18,645 nucleotides of DNA, from the NCBI GenBank assembly GCA_035295665.1, contig DATGIQ010000062.1:1-18645 (forward strand), given 5' to 3'. Source of the stretch: DATGIQ01 sp035295665. Its GTDB lineage: Bacteria; Planctomycetota; Planctomycetia; Gemmatales; Gemmataceae. Positions 8,404 to 16,128 of this stretch are shown here, piece by piece. Within the stretch, counting starts at the first letter, position 1; each line of letters begins with the position of its first letter. The notes below the pieces were generated by a model. The model was not told the origin of the DNA, did not search any database, and worked only from the letters and a program-made list of their open reading frames with translations. The translations under genes and the position numbers were made by a program.

Positions 8404-9174
8404 CAGCTGCGGCGTCTGGAGGAATTGGCTGTGGGTGATGAAAGGGTAAAACGGGTGGGCGTTGCCACGTGGGTTTGTGTGCCGGCTGCCGCAATCGTTT
8501 CCACGATCAGGGCCGCGACACGACCTGCACCCATGGCATAACGACAAGTCCGGCAGGGGTGCCAGGCGGCCGGTAGCGGTGTGCCTCGTAGCACCCCACC
8601 CGCTCTTCCACTCGCGTCGTGGACACGCTGGGTCCGACGCGGTCATGCGCTGTGGGGATGATGCGGGGATACGGCATCCCGTCGCTGAAGGCGTCCTGGC
8701 GCTTCTTCACATCGCCGGAGTTGGTGCCGGAGGCGGTGAGACGGATGCGGACCTCTTCTGGGCCGGCCTCAGGGAACTGAGTCTCGCCAATTGCACCTCG
8801 CACGCTGTTACGAGTCGCTCCTCGGCCTCCGGCAAGATTGAGAGCCGGGCAAATCTTGCCCCCTATCTTGCCGTCAGCCGGGCCAGGGTGACGCCGGTAC
8901 TCCGGCGGCCCAATGATCCATGAGCGGGCTTGACGATCATCCATGAGAGAAGCGGCCTCATGCCTGGTCGGGTTGGTTGTGTCGGTTTCGCGGCGGTGCG
9001 CAGAACCGCGCGGGACGCATCCGCACGCGGTTCTGCGCACCGCCGCGAAACACAAACGGACACATGCAGCGGGACTGGGTATAAGAGCCGCCGGCGAACC
9101 TGCGTCAGGTTGCACCTGTAGCAAGAATCTTCGGTTTCGACATTTTGGGTTCTCCTCGCTTGTGTGAAAACCAG
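8404..9174. other. Gene-poor interval with inverted repeats between convergent genes
   Basis: About 770 bases with no gene I recognise. The longest open frame here (8507-9256, minus) would overlap the end of the QueG-like gene, has no recognisable domain, and is probably a shadow. The interval holds a small inverted repeat (GGCAAGATT at 8831-8839, AATCTTGCC at 8852-8860) and a much larger perfect one at 8985-9051, listed separately. It may be the remains of a lost gene or mobile element. Confidence 0.5.
8985..9051. repeat. Perfect 26-bp inverted repeat (hairpin)
   Basis: The left arm (8985-9010) begins GTTTCGCGGCGG and ends AGAACCGCG. The right arm (9026-9051) is its exact reverse complement. 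They are separated by a 15-base loop. Transcribed from either strand it would form a very stable hairpin. There is no T-run on either side, so it is not a standard intrinsic terminator, although it sits between convergent genes and 124 bases past the stop of the QueG-like gene. It could be a small palindromic mobile element or a structural element. Confidence 0.85.
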
Positions 9175-10512
9175 TTACTGGGGAAAGCACTTTCCGAACG
9201 CCACCAGCAGCTTGAGTGGGCCATTGAGCCGAATCTTCCGCCGCACCAGTGCCCACACCACGTTTCTTTCCTTCCGCAGAAAGCCGATCCAGGTCTGCGA
9301 GTCAGCGGTAACGTGCAGATCAGGCTGGCCAACATGCCCCTCTTTCACGCTGATCCTCTGTTCCTGAATCACGACAGTTGCCTGCCGCTGCTGATGGCCA
9401 GTGAACGTGAAGTGGAAAGTGGCGTTCAATCCCGCCGACTTGGCCGGCTGGAAGACGTGCGGCATTCCGCTCAAGAAAACCTCAATGGTGTTCGGCCGCA
9501 GGCTGTTGCCGACGTGCTTGATCTTTTTATGGGGAAACCGTTTGGCGACATGATCCTCGGCGTCGGAATTTGTGGTGACGTAAATCGTCTCTTCCTTCTC
9601 TTGAAGGGGCCGCACGATTTCCTTCAGATGTGCCTTCCGATCGGTGAGGAACGGTCGGATGACGTCCTCTCCCGCCGGGCAGACCGCCAGGCAGTACGCG
9701 GCTTTATAGTTCGCCCCGTAGGACAGACTCTGCCACATCGAAGCCGACTCGGCATCGCTAACCCGACTGCGGTAGTCGCGGGCGCTGCTGCTGTCGGCCA
9801 CCTGCTCGACCCAATCGGTGAAGCCGCCCAGGAACTCCCGGTAGTTATGGGTGTAGCAGGCGGAGAAGTTAAAGCCTCCGTCCGGGGAGATGGCCCCTAC
9901 AGGACATGCGGCCACGCAGAGTTTGCATTCCAGACAAGGGTTGTAGTTGATCGGATGGCTGGACTCTGAAACCTCGGCATCCAACAAGATGGTTCCCAAC
10001 AGAATGAAATTGCCGAACTTCTCATGGATCACGTTGCGGTGAATGCCCATCATTCCCAGCCCTGCCGCCACCGCGACCGGCTTGTGTGACACAACCCATC
10101 CTTTGCCGGGGAACCGGTCCATCTCCATCGGAAAGCCCATCGCCGGGTTTATGGCTCGGATTCCCCGGTCTTCCAGAGAGCGAACCACGCTCCGGGCAAT
10201 GTCATTGACCTCATCCCCGCTATGGTGGAATTCGGTGTTCGAGACCGAGCGAGCCGGTGACCGGATGGCCTCTCGATTCATGCGAACCACGAAGCTGATC
10301 AGTGTCTTGGTGTGGGGAAACGCCTTCAAAATGTCGTGGCGCTGATCGTCCAGAGCGGGTCTGCCGATCTCGACAAACCCCACGTCATCAGCACCGGCAT
10401 CGAGGACCAGTTGCTTAAGCCATCCGGCATCCAGCGCATCCTTCGCGGGCGGAACGGAAGGTACGGTCCGGAGATGAATCCGTTGCACGGTCGGGTGATC
10501 TTCGAGCTTCAT
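9175..10512 (-). CDS. QueG-like 4Fe-4S protein fused to a C-terminal SCP2 domain
   Basis: A 445-residue cytoplasmic protein with no signal peptide or membrane segment. Residues about 28-300 resemble epoxyqueuosine reductase (QueG) and its relatives the reductive dehalogenases: AAGLGMMGIHRN near 149-160, then a ferredoxin-like cluster motif with C193, C196, C199 and C203, and further cysteines C219, C274 and C278 for a second cluster. QueG normally ends in HEAT-like repeats; here residues about 335-445 instead resemble an SCP2 sterol-carrier domain, a hydrophobic ligand pocket. A redox role on a lipid-like or hydrophobic substrate is therefore more likely than tRNA queuosine synthesis, but this is inference. 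Cobalamin binding cannot be judged by eye. The ATG at 10512 is preceded by AAGGAG at good spacing. It follows the MarR-type gene by 40 bases on the same strand, with a perfect operator-like dyad between them, so it is probably under that regulator's control. Confidence 0.8.
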   Translation of the reverse strand: MKLEDHPTVQRIHLRTVPSVPPAKDALDAGWLKQLVLDAGADDVGFVEIGRPALDDQRHDILKAFPHTKTLISFVVRMNREAIRSPARSVSNTEFHHSGDEVNDIARSVVRSLEDRGIRAINPAMGFPMEMDRFPGKGWVVSHKPVAVAAGLGMMGIHRNVIHEKFGNFILLGTILLDAEVSESSHPINYNPCLECKLCVAACPVGAISPDGGFNFSACYTHNYREFLGGFTDWVEQVADSSSARDYRSRVSDAESASMWQSLSYGANYKAAYCLAVCPAGEDVIRPFLTDRKAHLKEIVRPLQEKEETIYVTTNSDAEDHVAKRFPHKKIKHVGNSLRPNTIEVFLSGMPHVFQPAKSAGLNATFHFTFTGHQQRQATVVIQEQRISVKEGHVGQPDLHVTADSQTWIGFLRKERNVVWALVRRKIRLNGPLKLLVAFGKCFPQ

Positions 10513-10523
10513 ATCCGCTCCTT

Positions 10524-10537
10524 GTTGTATATACAAC
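10524..10537. promoter_or_regulatory. Palindromic operator upstream of the QueG-like gene
   Basis: GTTGTATATACAAC is a perfect 14-bp palindrome lying just upstream of the AAGGAG ribosome site of the QueG-like gene and after the stop codon of the MarR-type gene. It matches the dyad over the marR promoter (11029-11040). It is AT-rich in a GC-rich region and shaped like MarR-family sites. Confidence 0.65.
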
Positions 10538-10552
10538 TAGATGCCGAAAAAA

Positions 10553-11008
10553 TCAGCTTGCGGCCGCCGCCTTGCTGGCGCGTGCCATGGCTTGGTTCAA
10601 CTGCTCCACAAACGCGTCCCCAAGAACCTTTTTGACCTGCCGTTGCGCCTCGCTCCAGGCCGGAACCGCCTTTTCCAGGAGCTTCCGTCCCTGTGTCGTC
10701 AGGCGAAAAGGCTGTGAGCGGCCGTCCTCGTCGGGCACCACTTCCAGCCAGCCACGAGCCTTCATTCGTTCGACGTTGCGACTGAGGGTCGAAACATCGA
10801 GATGCAGATGTTTGCAAACTTCAACGGGGCGAGCCGTACCCATCTTGGCAGCGGCAACCAGAATGTTCATCTGGCTCACCTTCAGGTCGAGCGACCGCAG
10901 AACGTCGTCGTAGATGTTCGTGATGACGCGATTCAGCATGCGTAGCCGAACGGCAACGCACTCGCTGGCGACCTTATCAATCATCGCTTGCATATACTCG
11001 GTTCCCAT
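10553..11008 (-). CDS. MarR-family transcriptional regulator
   Basis: A 151-residue winged helix-turn-helix regulator of typical MarR length. Helices at about 15-58 precede the DNA-reading part: PVEVCKHLHLDVSTLSRNVERMKARGWL (about 61-88, written here in family order) contains the recognition helix, followed by a wing with DEDGRSQPFRLTTQG (about 93-107) and a C-terminal dimerisation helix. Cys17 and Cys65 are present, but a redox switch cannot be claimed. I chose the ATG at 11008 because GGAGG lies six bases upstream and because the open frame beyond it (to 11308) encodes a different, broken gene. The promoter at 11028-11055 carries the same dyad found before the next gene, so autoregulation is likely. 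It is probably the first gene of a two-gene operon with the QueG-like gene. Confidence 0.88.
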   Translation of the reverse strand: MGTEYMQAMIDKVASECVAVRLRMLNRVITNIYDDVLRSLDLKVSQMNILVAAAKMGTARPVEVCKHLHLDVSTLSRNVERMKARGWLEVVPDEDGRSQPFRLTTQGRKLLEKAVPAWSEAQRQVKKVLGDAFVEQLNQAMARASKAAAAS

Positions 11009-11027
11009 TTCCTGCCTCCGCACTGTA

Positions 11028-11055
11028 ATTGTATATGCAACTATCAGTTTGTCAA
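11028..11055 (-). promoter_or_regulatory. marR promoter with overlapping operator
   Basis: On the minus strand TTGACA (11055-11050) is followed after 16 bases by TACAAT (11033-11028), a strong housekeeping-type promoter pointing at the MarR-type gene. The near-palindrome TTGCATATACAA (11040-11029) overlaps the -10 box. This would give a leader of only about a dozen bases. A third, weaker copy (10 of 12 positions) lies at 10988-10999 inside the first codons of the gene. Confidence 0.65.
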
Positions 11056-11065
11056 GAGGGAAAAG

Positions 11066-11308
11066 GGTGATGGAGAGGTCCCTGTTCTTCGTCGTCCGCG
11101 CCCGGGGACGAAGCCGGAGGTCCATCGCAAAGCCGCCCTTGAGAAGCCAGGGCGGATCGGGATTGCGGAAGAGCCGTTCGAGCAGCCGCTCGATCACGAA
11201 CTTGAGCTGGAGCGTGCTGAGCGGGACTTTCTCCTCCTCGGCGCGCTTCCGGAAGTGCGCTTCCAGCGAGATCTTGAACGCCGCGGCCGATCCGAACTTC
11301 CTGGCCAT
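11066..11308 (-). pseudogene. AbiEii-type toxin (nucleotidyltransferase) 5' fragment
   Basis: The first 80 or so residues match the start of AbiEii/AbiGii-family nucleotidyltransferase toxins: MARKFGSAAAFKISLEAH, LSTLQLKFVIERLLERLF, PPWLLKGGFAMDLRLRPR, then TTKNRDLSI. In an active enzyme the last part would be TTKD(I/V)D with a catalytic DxD; here it reads NRD, so one acidic residue is lost. Homology stops near 11066, where the marR promoter begins, and the remaining two thirds of the gene are absent. It follows the AbiEi relic by about 20 bases, the usual antitoxin-toxin order. Its frame runs by chance into the MarR-type gene, which could mislead automatic annotation into one fused protein. 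Confidence 0.75.
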
Positions 11309-11329
11309 CTCGTCACCTGCCTTGCCACC

Positions 11330-11575
11330 TCATGTAGCAGTGATCCCGTGATCGTCGAGTATCCGCAGGAGGCGCGGCGCGGGGGCTTTTGCTAGGCGCT
11401 GGCAGGAACTGCTTTCGTCGGACGAGCCCTCGGGCGAGCGCGTCGGCGACCGCCTTTTGCATCTGCTCTTCGGGCACGCTGCCCGCAGCGGCGCGGTCAC
11501 GCGAAACTCGGCGCGTTGCTCGATGTCCTTCGGGGCGAGGAGTGCCTTGTGGAGGACGCCCCCGCGGGCGGCTCT
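11330..11575 (-). pseudogene. AbiEi-type antitoxin 3' fragment, frameshifted
   Basis: Three frames in series give a coherent C-terminal piece of an AbiEi-like antitoxin. The first reads HKALLAPKDIEQRAEFRVT followed by APLR. The next frame reads GSVPEEQMQKAVADALARGL then VRRKQF. The third reads RLAKAPAPRLLRILDDHGIT and ends at a TGA (11332-11330). At least two indels are therefore needed, and the DNA-binding N-terminal half is missing. The phrases FRVT-PLR and ARGLVRRK are as I remember them from this antitoxin group. It abuts the carbonic anhydrase fragment upstream and the AbiEii fragment downstream. Confidence 0.65.
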
Positions 11576-11625
11576 TTGCGAAACGCCGGCGGGACGGTCC
11601 GATGGATTGCCGCGGGGAGAAGTTC

Positions 11626-11907
11626 CGAGAGGTCGTGAACGCCGAGTGCGGCAACGGCGAACTCGATGGTCGCCGCCTCACCGCCGCTGGCGGCACCGTG
11701 CGGCGGTACGATGTTACCGGCGTTACGCAGGATGAACAGGTCGCCTGGCCGGGATCGGGTCAGGAGGTTGGGGTCGATGCGGGAGTCGGAGCAGGTGATG
11801 AACAAGGTTTCGGGGTTCTGGCCCTTGGGCAACTGCTCAAACAACCCCTGGAGGGGGCGGAAGTCCTCCTGCTGGAATCGGTGAATACCCTGGATCAACT
11901 ACTGCAT
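11626..11907 (-). pseudogene. Beta-carbonic anhydrase 5' fragment with a TAG third codon
   Basis: The frame reads LIQGIHRFQQEDFRPLQGLF, then LFITCSDSRIDPNLL and LFILRNAGNIVPPHG, ending near ATIEFAVAALGVHDL. These are the first half of a beta-carbonic anhydrase, including the zinc-site CSDSR motif. The natural start appears to be the ATG at 11907, preceded by GAAGGAG, but its third codon is TAG. The only way around it would be a TTG at 11898. The second half, with the HxxC zinc ligands, is absent: homology stops at about 11626, where the AbiEi relic region begins. It lies 27 bases after the kinase stop codon and was probably the last gene of that operon. Confidence 0.75.
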
Positions 11908-11934
11908 CGACTCGCTCCTTCTTCCGGCCTCGCA

Positions 11935-14900
11935 TTACGAGGCAGCCGTCTTGAGTTCTGCCAGCAACGTCTGCAAGGCGTCGAACTCCACGGGCTTCGT
12001 CATATGGTGATCGAAGCCTGCTTCCTTCGAGCGGCGGCGATCTTCCTCCTGCCCCCAGCCGGTGAGGGCAATCAACACAACCCCGTTCCCTTGCTGCTCC
12101 CGAATGCGCCGACCGGCCTCGTAGCCGTTCAATTTCGGCAGCCCGATGTCCAGCAGCACCACGTCTGGTCGGAACACTCCCGCCGCCCCGACTGCTTCCA
12201 GTCCGTCGTGGGCGGTGTGGACCTCATTGCCCAGGATGCGCAGCAGCATCGCCAGGCTGTCGGCAGCGTCCTGGTTGTCGTCCACGACCAGGATGCGGCA
12301 TTTCGCAGGCGCAGCCACCCTCTCACTGCCAGCAGCCCCATCTCGTCCTCGATCCTTGATCTCGGCAGCTACGGGCAGTTGGACGACGAACTCGCTGCCC
12401 TTACCGGGGCCGTCACTATGGGCCTCGACGGTCCCGCCGTGCATCTCGACTAGGCTTTGCACCAGAGTTAGGCCGATACCCAGCCCTCCCTGCGACCGCT
12501 CCAGCGATCGGTCTACCTGGGTGAACATCTCGAAGATGCGGGGTAGTATCTCCTGCGGGATGCCAATGCCCGTGTCCTTGACCCGGATGACGACCGATTC
12601 TCCCTCACGTTCGGCGGTCAGCCAGATGCGACCCCCTTGCTCGGTGTACTTGGCGGCGTTATTGAGCAGATTCAGCAGGACTTGAGCGAGCCGTGTCTGG
12701 TCAGCGTCCAGATAGACCGGCTCCGAGGGCAGCTCGACCGTGAGTTCGTGGCCCCACTTTTCGATGAGGGGGCGGCTCGCTTCCACAGCGCTGTTCACGA
12801 CCGTTGCTAGTTCGACCCTCTCCTTGCGGAGTTCGATCTTGCCCGTCGTGATGCGGGATACGTCCAGGAGGTCGTCCACGAGCCGGGTCATTTGCTGCAC
12901 CTGGCGTTCGATCACGTCCCTGGCCCACTGCAACTCCGGTACGGGCGCCCCCTTGGCACGAATGATTTGTACGGCGTTGCGGATCGGGGCCAGCGGGTTG
13001 CGCAGTTCGTGGGCCAGCGTGGCGAGAAATTCGTCCTTGCGGCGGTCGGCGTCCTTGAGCGCCTGCTCGAAGCGGAGGCGCTCGATCAGATCGGCGGCAT
13101 GACGGGCGTACAAGTCAAGGAGCTGTTGGTCCCGATCCGAGACTCGATGTGGCCCTCGAAAATGCGTGGACAGCACTCCCAGGATGGACCCGTCATGCGT
13201 TTTCAAGGGTGTGGACTGGACAGCCCGGTAGCCAGCCGCAGCAGCGACGTGTCGATGAGGCTCATAAGAGGGGTCCAGGTTCACGTCCTCGATGACGATG
13301 CGTACGCCGCTCTGCATGGCCTGGGCGCAGGCCGAGCCTTCATCCGCACGCACGGTGCGAAAATAGTCGAGGAAATCCGGGCGAAATCCTCGCTGGGCCA
13401 CGATCTCCAGCGCCTCAATCTTTGCGTTATACAGTTGGATGTTGCCAAGATCGGCACCGACCGTGACGATGGCGTTGTTCAGTACGTCTTCCAGGGCCGT
13501 CGTGATGTTGTCCGCCCCCAGCAGCCGGCCGCTGAGGGCGTGGAGCCGAGTGGTTGCCTCCAGTTCGGCGGTCAGCCGCTCCTCGCTCTGTCGCAGTGCT
13601 GCCTCCGCCCGCTTGCGCTCGGTGATGTCACGGGCGATCTTCGATGCCCCGACGATCTTGCCCTGAGCGTCCCGGAGCGGCGAAATCGTCAAGGATACGT
13701 CGATTCGCCTGCCGTCCTTCGCTACCCGCACCGTCTCGTAATGCTCGATCCGCTCTCCGCGCTCGAGCCGCTCCATGAGGGTCGGGAAATCGTCCTGGTG
13801 GTCGGGCGGCATCAGGAGGGAGACCGGCCTGCCGACGACCTCCCCGGCGGTGTAGCCGTAGAGCCGTTCGGCCCCTCGGTTCCAACTCGTGATGATGCCG
13901 TCCAGATTCTTGCTGATGATGGCATCGTCGGAAGACTCCACGATGGCTGCCAACCGTCGCAGCGTTTCTTCCGACGCCTTGCGGTCCATGAACTGCCCGA
14001 TCTGGCTGCCGATGGTCGCCATCATCTCCAGCAGGTCCGGGTCCGGATCCCGAATCTCCCGGCTGAAGAATTCGATGACCCCAAGGAGCTCTGAGCCGGA
14101 CAGCACGGGGGCACCGAAGGCACCGTGCAGCCCTTCCTTGACAGCGGTGGCGACACGAGGGAAATTAGTGTCCTGTGCCACGTTCGGGATCCAGGCGGGC
14201 CTACCGCTCTGCCAGACCCGGCCCGGCAAGCCGATGCCTGGGTTAAACGTGCCCTGGCGACAGCATTCCACAAATGCTTCCGCCCGGACCGAAGGCGTGT
14301 GCCAAAGTTCCTGACAGCGCAGGACATTGGCCTGCCGGTCCACCGCCCAGAATGCCCCCATGTCCCAGCCGAGGCCATCGCAAACCGCTTGCAAAATGCG
14401 TGGGGCAGCGTCCTTTAACGTGGCGGCTTGCGCCATGGCCTGGGTGACGGCCAGGCGAGCGCTACGGCGGCGTTCCAGGCTTTTCCGCTCGGTGATGTCC
14501 CGCAGGTAGGCGGTGAATTGCGGCGGGCCGGGCGTTGGAATTCGGGTGATGGCAAGTTCGGCGGGGAAGTCGGTGCCGTCCGCACGCCGGGCCGTCATCT
14601 CGATGCGCCGGTTGAGCAGCTTGGCCTCCCCGGTGGCGAGATAGCGGGTCATGCCGCCGCGGTGCCGATCCCGCATCGCCGGCGGAATGATGAGATTGGC
14701 CATGTCCCGCCCAAGGACTTCGGCAGGCTCGTAGCCAAAAGTGCGCTGGGCTGCCGGGTTGAACTCCAGTACCCGGCCCTGCTCGTCACAGGTGATGATG
14801 CAGTCCAAGGCGGTCTGCAAAATCGCCGACTTGCGTGCCTCGCTCTCCGCAACCGCTCGTTCCGCCTGCCTCTTCTCGCTCACGTCTCGAAAGATCAGGA

Positions 14901-16119
14901 TGACGCCGAGGAGGTTGCCTTGCTCGTCTTTGATCGGGGCGGCGCTATCGTCGATCGCCCGTTCCGTGCCGTCCCTGGCGCGCAGGACTGTGTGGTTCGC
15001 CAGGCCGACGATCTGCCCTTCCCGCAACACCCTGGTTGCAGGGTTTTCGACGGCCTCACGGCTCTGTTCGTTGATGATGCGGAACACGGCCTCCAGGGGT
15101 TGTCCCTGTGCTTCCACCTGGGGCCAGCCGGTGAGAGATTCGGCGACCGCATTTAGCGACGTGACATGCCCTGCCGTGTCCGTGGTAATGACGGCATCGC
15201 CAATGCTCGCCAGTGTGACCCGTAGCCACTCGGACTGCTTGCGCAGCGATTCCTCGGCGAGTCGGCGGTCCGTGATATCACGGGTGAAGCAGCGCGTGTG
15301 GACGAACCTGCCGCCCTCCCACAACACGTTGGAGTTGATGAGGACGTGCTTGAGCGTGCCGTCTTTGCACCGCATCCGGGCCTCGCAATCCCGCAGGGTT
15401 TCTCCCGCCGACAGCCGCCGTAGGATGTCCTCGATCACGTCTCGGTCGGCATGGAACTCGGCGATGTGTCGGCCCAGGTATTCCTCCCGGTTGTAACCGA
15501 GCAGGTCTAGTTCCGCCTGGTTCACCCGGAGGATCCTGCCGTCCGGCCCGGCCCAATGGAGTCCGACCGCCGCATTCTCGAAAAAGTCGGCGAGTTCCTG
15601 CTCGCTGCGGCGTAGTTGCTCCTCGGCCTCCTTGCGTTGCAGCAGCCCCGCCGCTTGGTTGCCGGCAACCCCTAGGAGGAGGCGTTCGGTATCGCCGGGG
15701 AAGTTCGCCCGTCCGCAGCCCGCCGCCAATAGGCCGTGGTCGTGCCCGTGCCCGATGGGGAAGACCGCCAGACGCAGCGTTCCGTCTCCCAAGGGGTTGG
15801 GGATCATGGGCGGGGCGTCGGCGTCCTCGAAGCGCAGCCACGATTCCAGCGACTTCCCGACCTCGTGGGCACGGGCCTCGGTTTCGGCCCGCTGGCGGGT
15901 CCGCAGGGCCTCCAGGGGAGGCTCGCCGTCCCGCCGGCGCAGGCGGACGTAGAGGAAATCCGCCGCCAAGATGCGCAGCAAGACCTCGGCCAGACCCCGA
16001 CCGATGCCCAACGGGTCGGCATTCTCCCACACGGCGGGGAGCGTGGAAAGAGCGACCAAATCTCGCACACAGCGGCGCAGACTTTGCGTTTCATCAGAAG
16101 TTGGCTGCATCGACAGCAT
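11935..16119 (-). CDS. Cytoplasmic hybrid histidine kinase with multiple PAS and GAF domains and a terminal receiver
   Basis: A 1394-residue sensor kinase without transmembrane segments or signal peptide. Domains in order, by eye: a GAF-like region (about 15-160), PAS (173-290), PAS (297-420), PAS (430-545), GAF (555-712), PAS (720-838), GAF (860-1015), HisKA with the phospho-acceptor His1037 in LAHELRNPL, HATPase with LLNNAAKYT, DTGIGIP and GGLGIGLTL (about 1135-1255), and a receiver with ILVVDDNQDAADS and the acceptor Asp1324 in LLDIGLPKLNG. It should sense small cytoplasmic ligands, redox state or gases and pass phosphate to its own receiver and an unlinked partner. No haem or flavin ligand is evident by eye. 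The ATG at 16119 lies only 9 bases after the TAA of the MEDS gene, so the two are probably translationally coupled. An in-frame ATG three codons later is possible. Confidence 0.92.
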   Translation of the reverse strand: MLSMQPTSDETQSLRRCVRDLVALSTLPAVWENADPLGIGRGLAEVLLRILAADFLYVRLRRRDGEPPLEALRTRQRAETEARAHEVGKSLESWLRFEDADAPPMIPNPLGDGTLRLAVFPIGHGHDHGLLAAGCGRANFPGDTERLLLGVAGNQAAGLLQRKEAEEQLRRSEQELADFFENAAVGLHWAGPDGRILRVNQAELDLLGYNREEYLGRHIAEFHADRDVIEDILRRLSAGETLRDCEARMRCKDGTLKHVLINSNVLWEGGRFVHTRCFTRDITDRRLAEESLRKQSEWLRVTLASIGDAVITTDTAGHVTSLNAVAESLTGWPQVEAQGQPLEAVFRIINEQSREAVENPATRVLREGQIVGLANHTVLRARDGTERAIDDSAAPIKDEQGNLLGVILIFRDVSEKRQAERAVAESEARKSAILQTALDCIITCDEQGRVLEFNPAAQRTFGYEPAEVLGRDMANLIIPPAMRDRHRGGMTRYLATGEAKLLNRRIEMTARRADGTDFPAELAITRIPTPGPPQFTAYLRDITERKSLERRRSARLAVTQAMAQAATLKDAAPRILQAVCDGLGWDMGAFWAVDRQANVLRCQELWHTPSVRAEAFVECCRQGTFNPGIGLPGRVWQSGRPAWIPNVAQDTNFPRVATAVKEGLHGAFGAPVLSGSELLGVIEFFSREIRDPDPDLLEMMATIGSQIGQFMDRKASEETLRRLAAIVESSDDAIISKNLDGIITSWNRGAERLYGYTAGEVVGRPVSLLMPPDHQDDFPTLMERLERGERIEHYETVRVAKDGRRIDVSLTISPLRDAQGKIVGASKIARDITERKRAEAALRQSEERLTAELEATTRLHALSGRLLGADNITTALEDVLNNAIVTVGADLGNIQLYNAKIEALEIVAQRGFRPDFLDYFRTVRADEGSACAQAMQSGVRIVIEDVNLDPSYEPHRHVAAAAGYRAVQSTPLKTHDGSILGVLSTHFRGPHRVSDRDQQLLDLYARHAADLIERLRFEQALKDADRRKDEFLATLAHELRNPLAPIRNAVQIIRAKGAPVPELQWARDVIERQVQQMTRLVDDLLDVSRITTGKIELRKERVELATVVNSAVEASRPLIEKWGHELTVELPSEPVYLDADQTRLAQVLLNLLNNAAKYTEQGGRIWLTAEREGESVVIRVKDTGIGIPQEILPRIFEMFTQVDRSLERSQGGLGIGLTLVQSLVEMHGGTVEAHSDGPGKGSEFVVQLPVAAEIKDRGRDGAAGSERVAAPAKCRILVVDDNQDAADSLAMLLRILGNEVHTAHDGLEAVGAAGVFRPDVVLLDIGLPKLNGYEAGRRIREQQGNGVVLIALTGWGQEEDRRRSKEAGFDHHMTKPVEFDALQTLLAELKTAAS

Positions 16120-16128
16120 GGCTTTCTT

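Noticed and set aside
9169..9182. CCAG-TAA-CTGG followed by TTTT at the end of the QueG-like gene as a terminator
   Set aside because: The stem has only 4 bp and includes the stop codon, too weak to call.
8507..9256. A 249-codon minus-strand open frame in the empty interval
   Set aside because: It overlaps the 3' end of the QueG-like gene, crosses the 26-bp inverted repeat, and has no recognisable domain or ribosome site.
10553..11308. A single 251-residue AbiEii-MarR fusion protein
   Set aside because: The AbiEii-like part stops at a promoter with its own -35, -10 and ribosome site, and the MarR-like part has normal length from the ATG at 11008. The joined frame is accidental.
12892..14094. 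A 400-codon open frame antisense to the histidine kinase
   Set aside because: It lies entirely inside a kinase gene with clear PAS, GAF and kinase motifs and shows no domain of its own.
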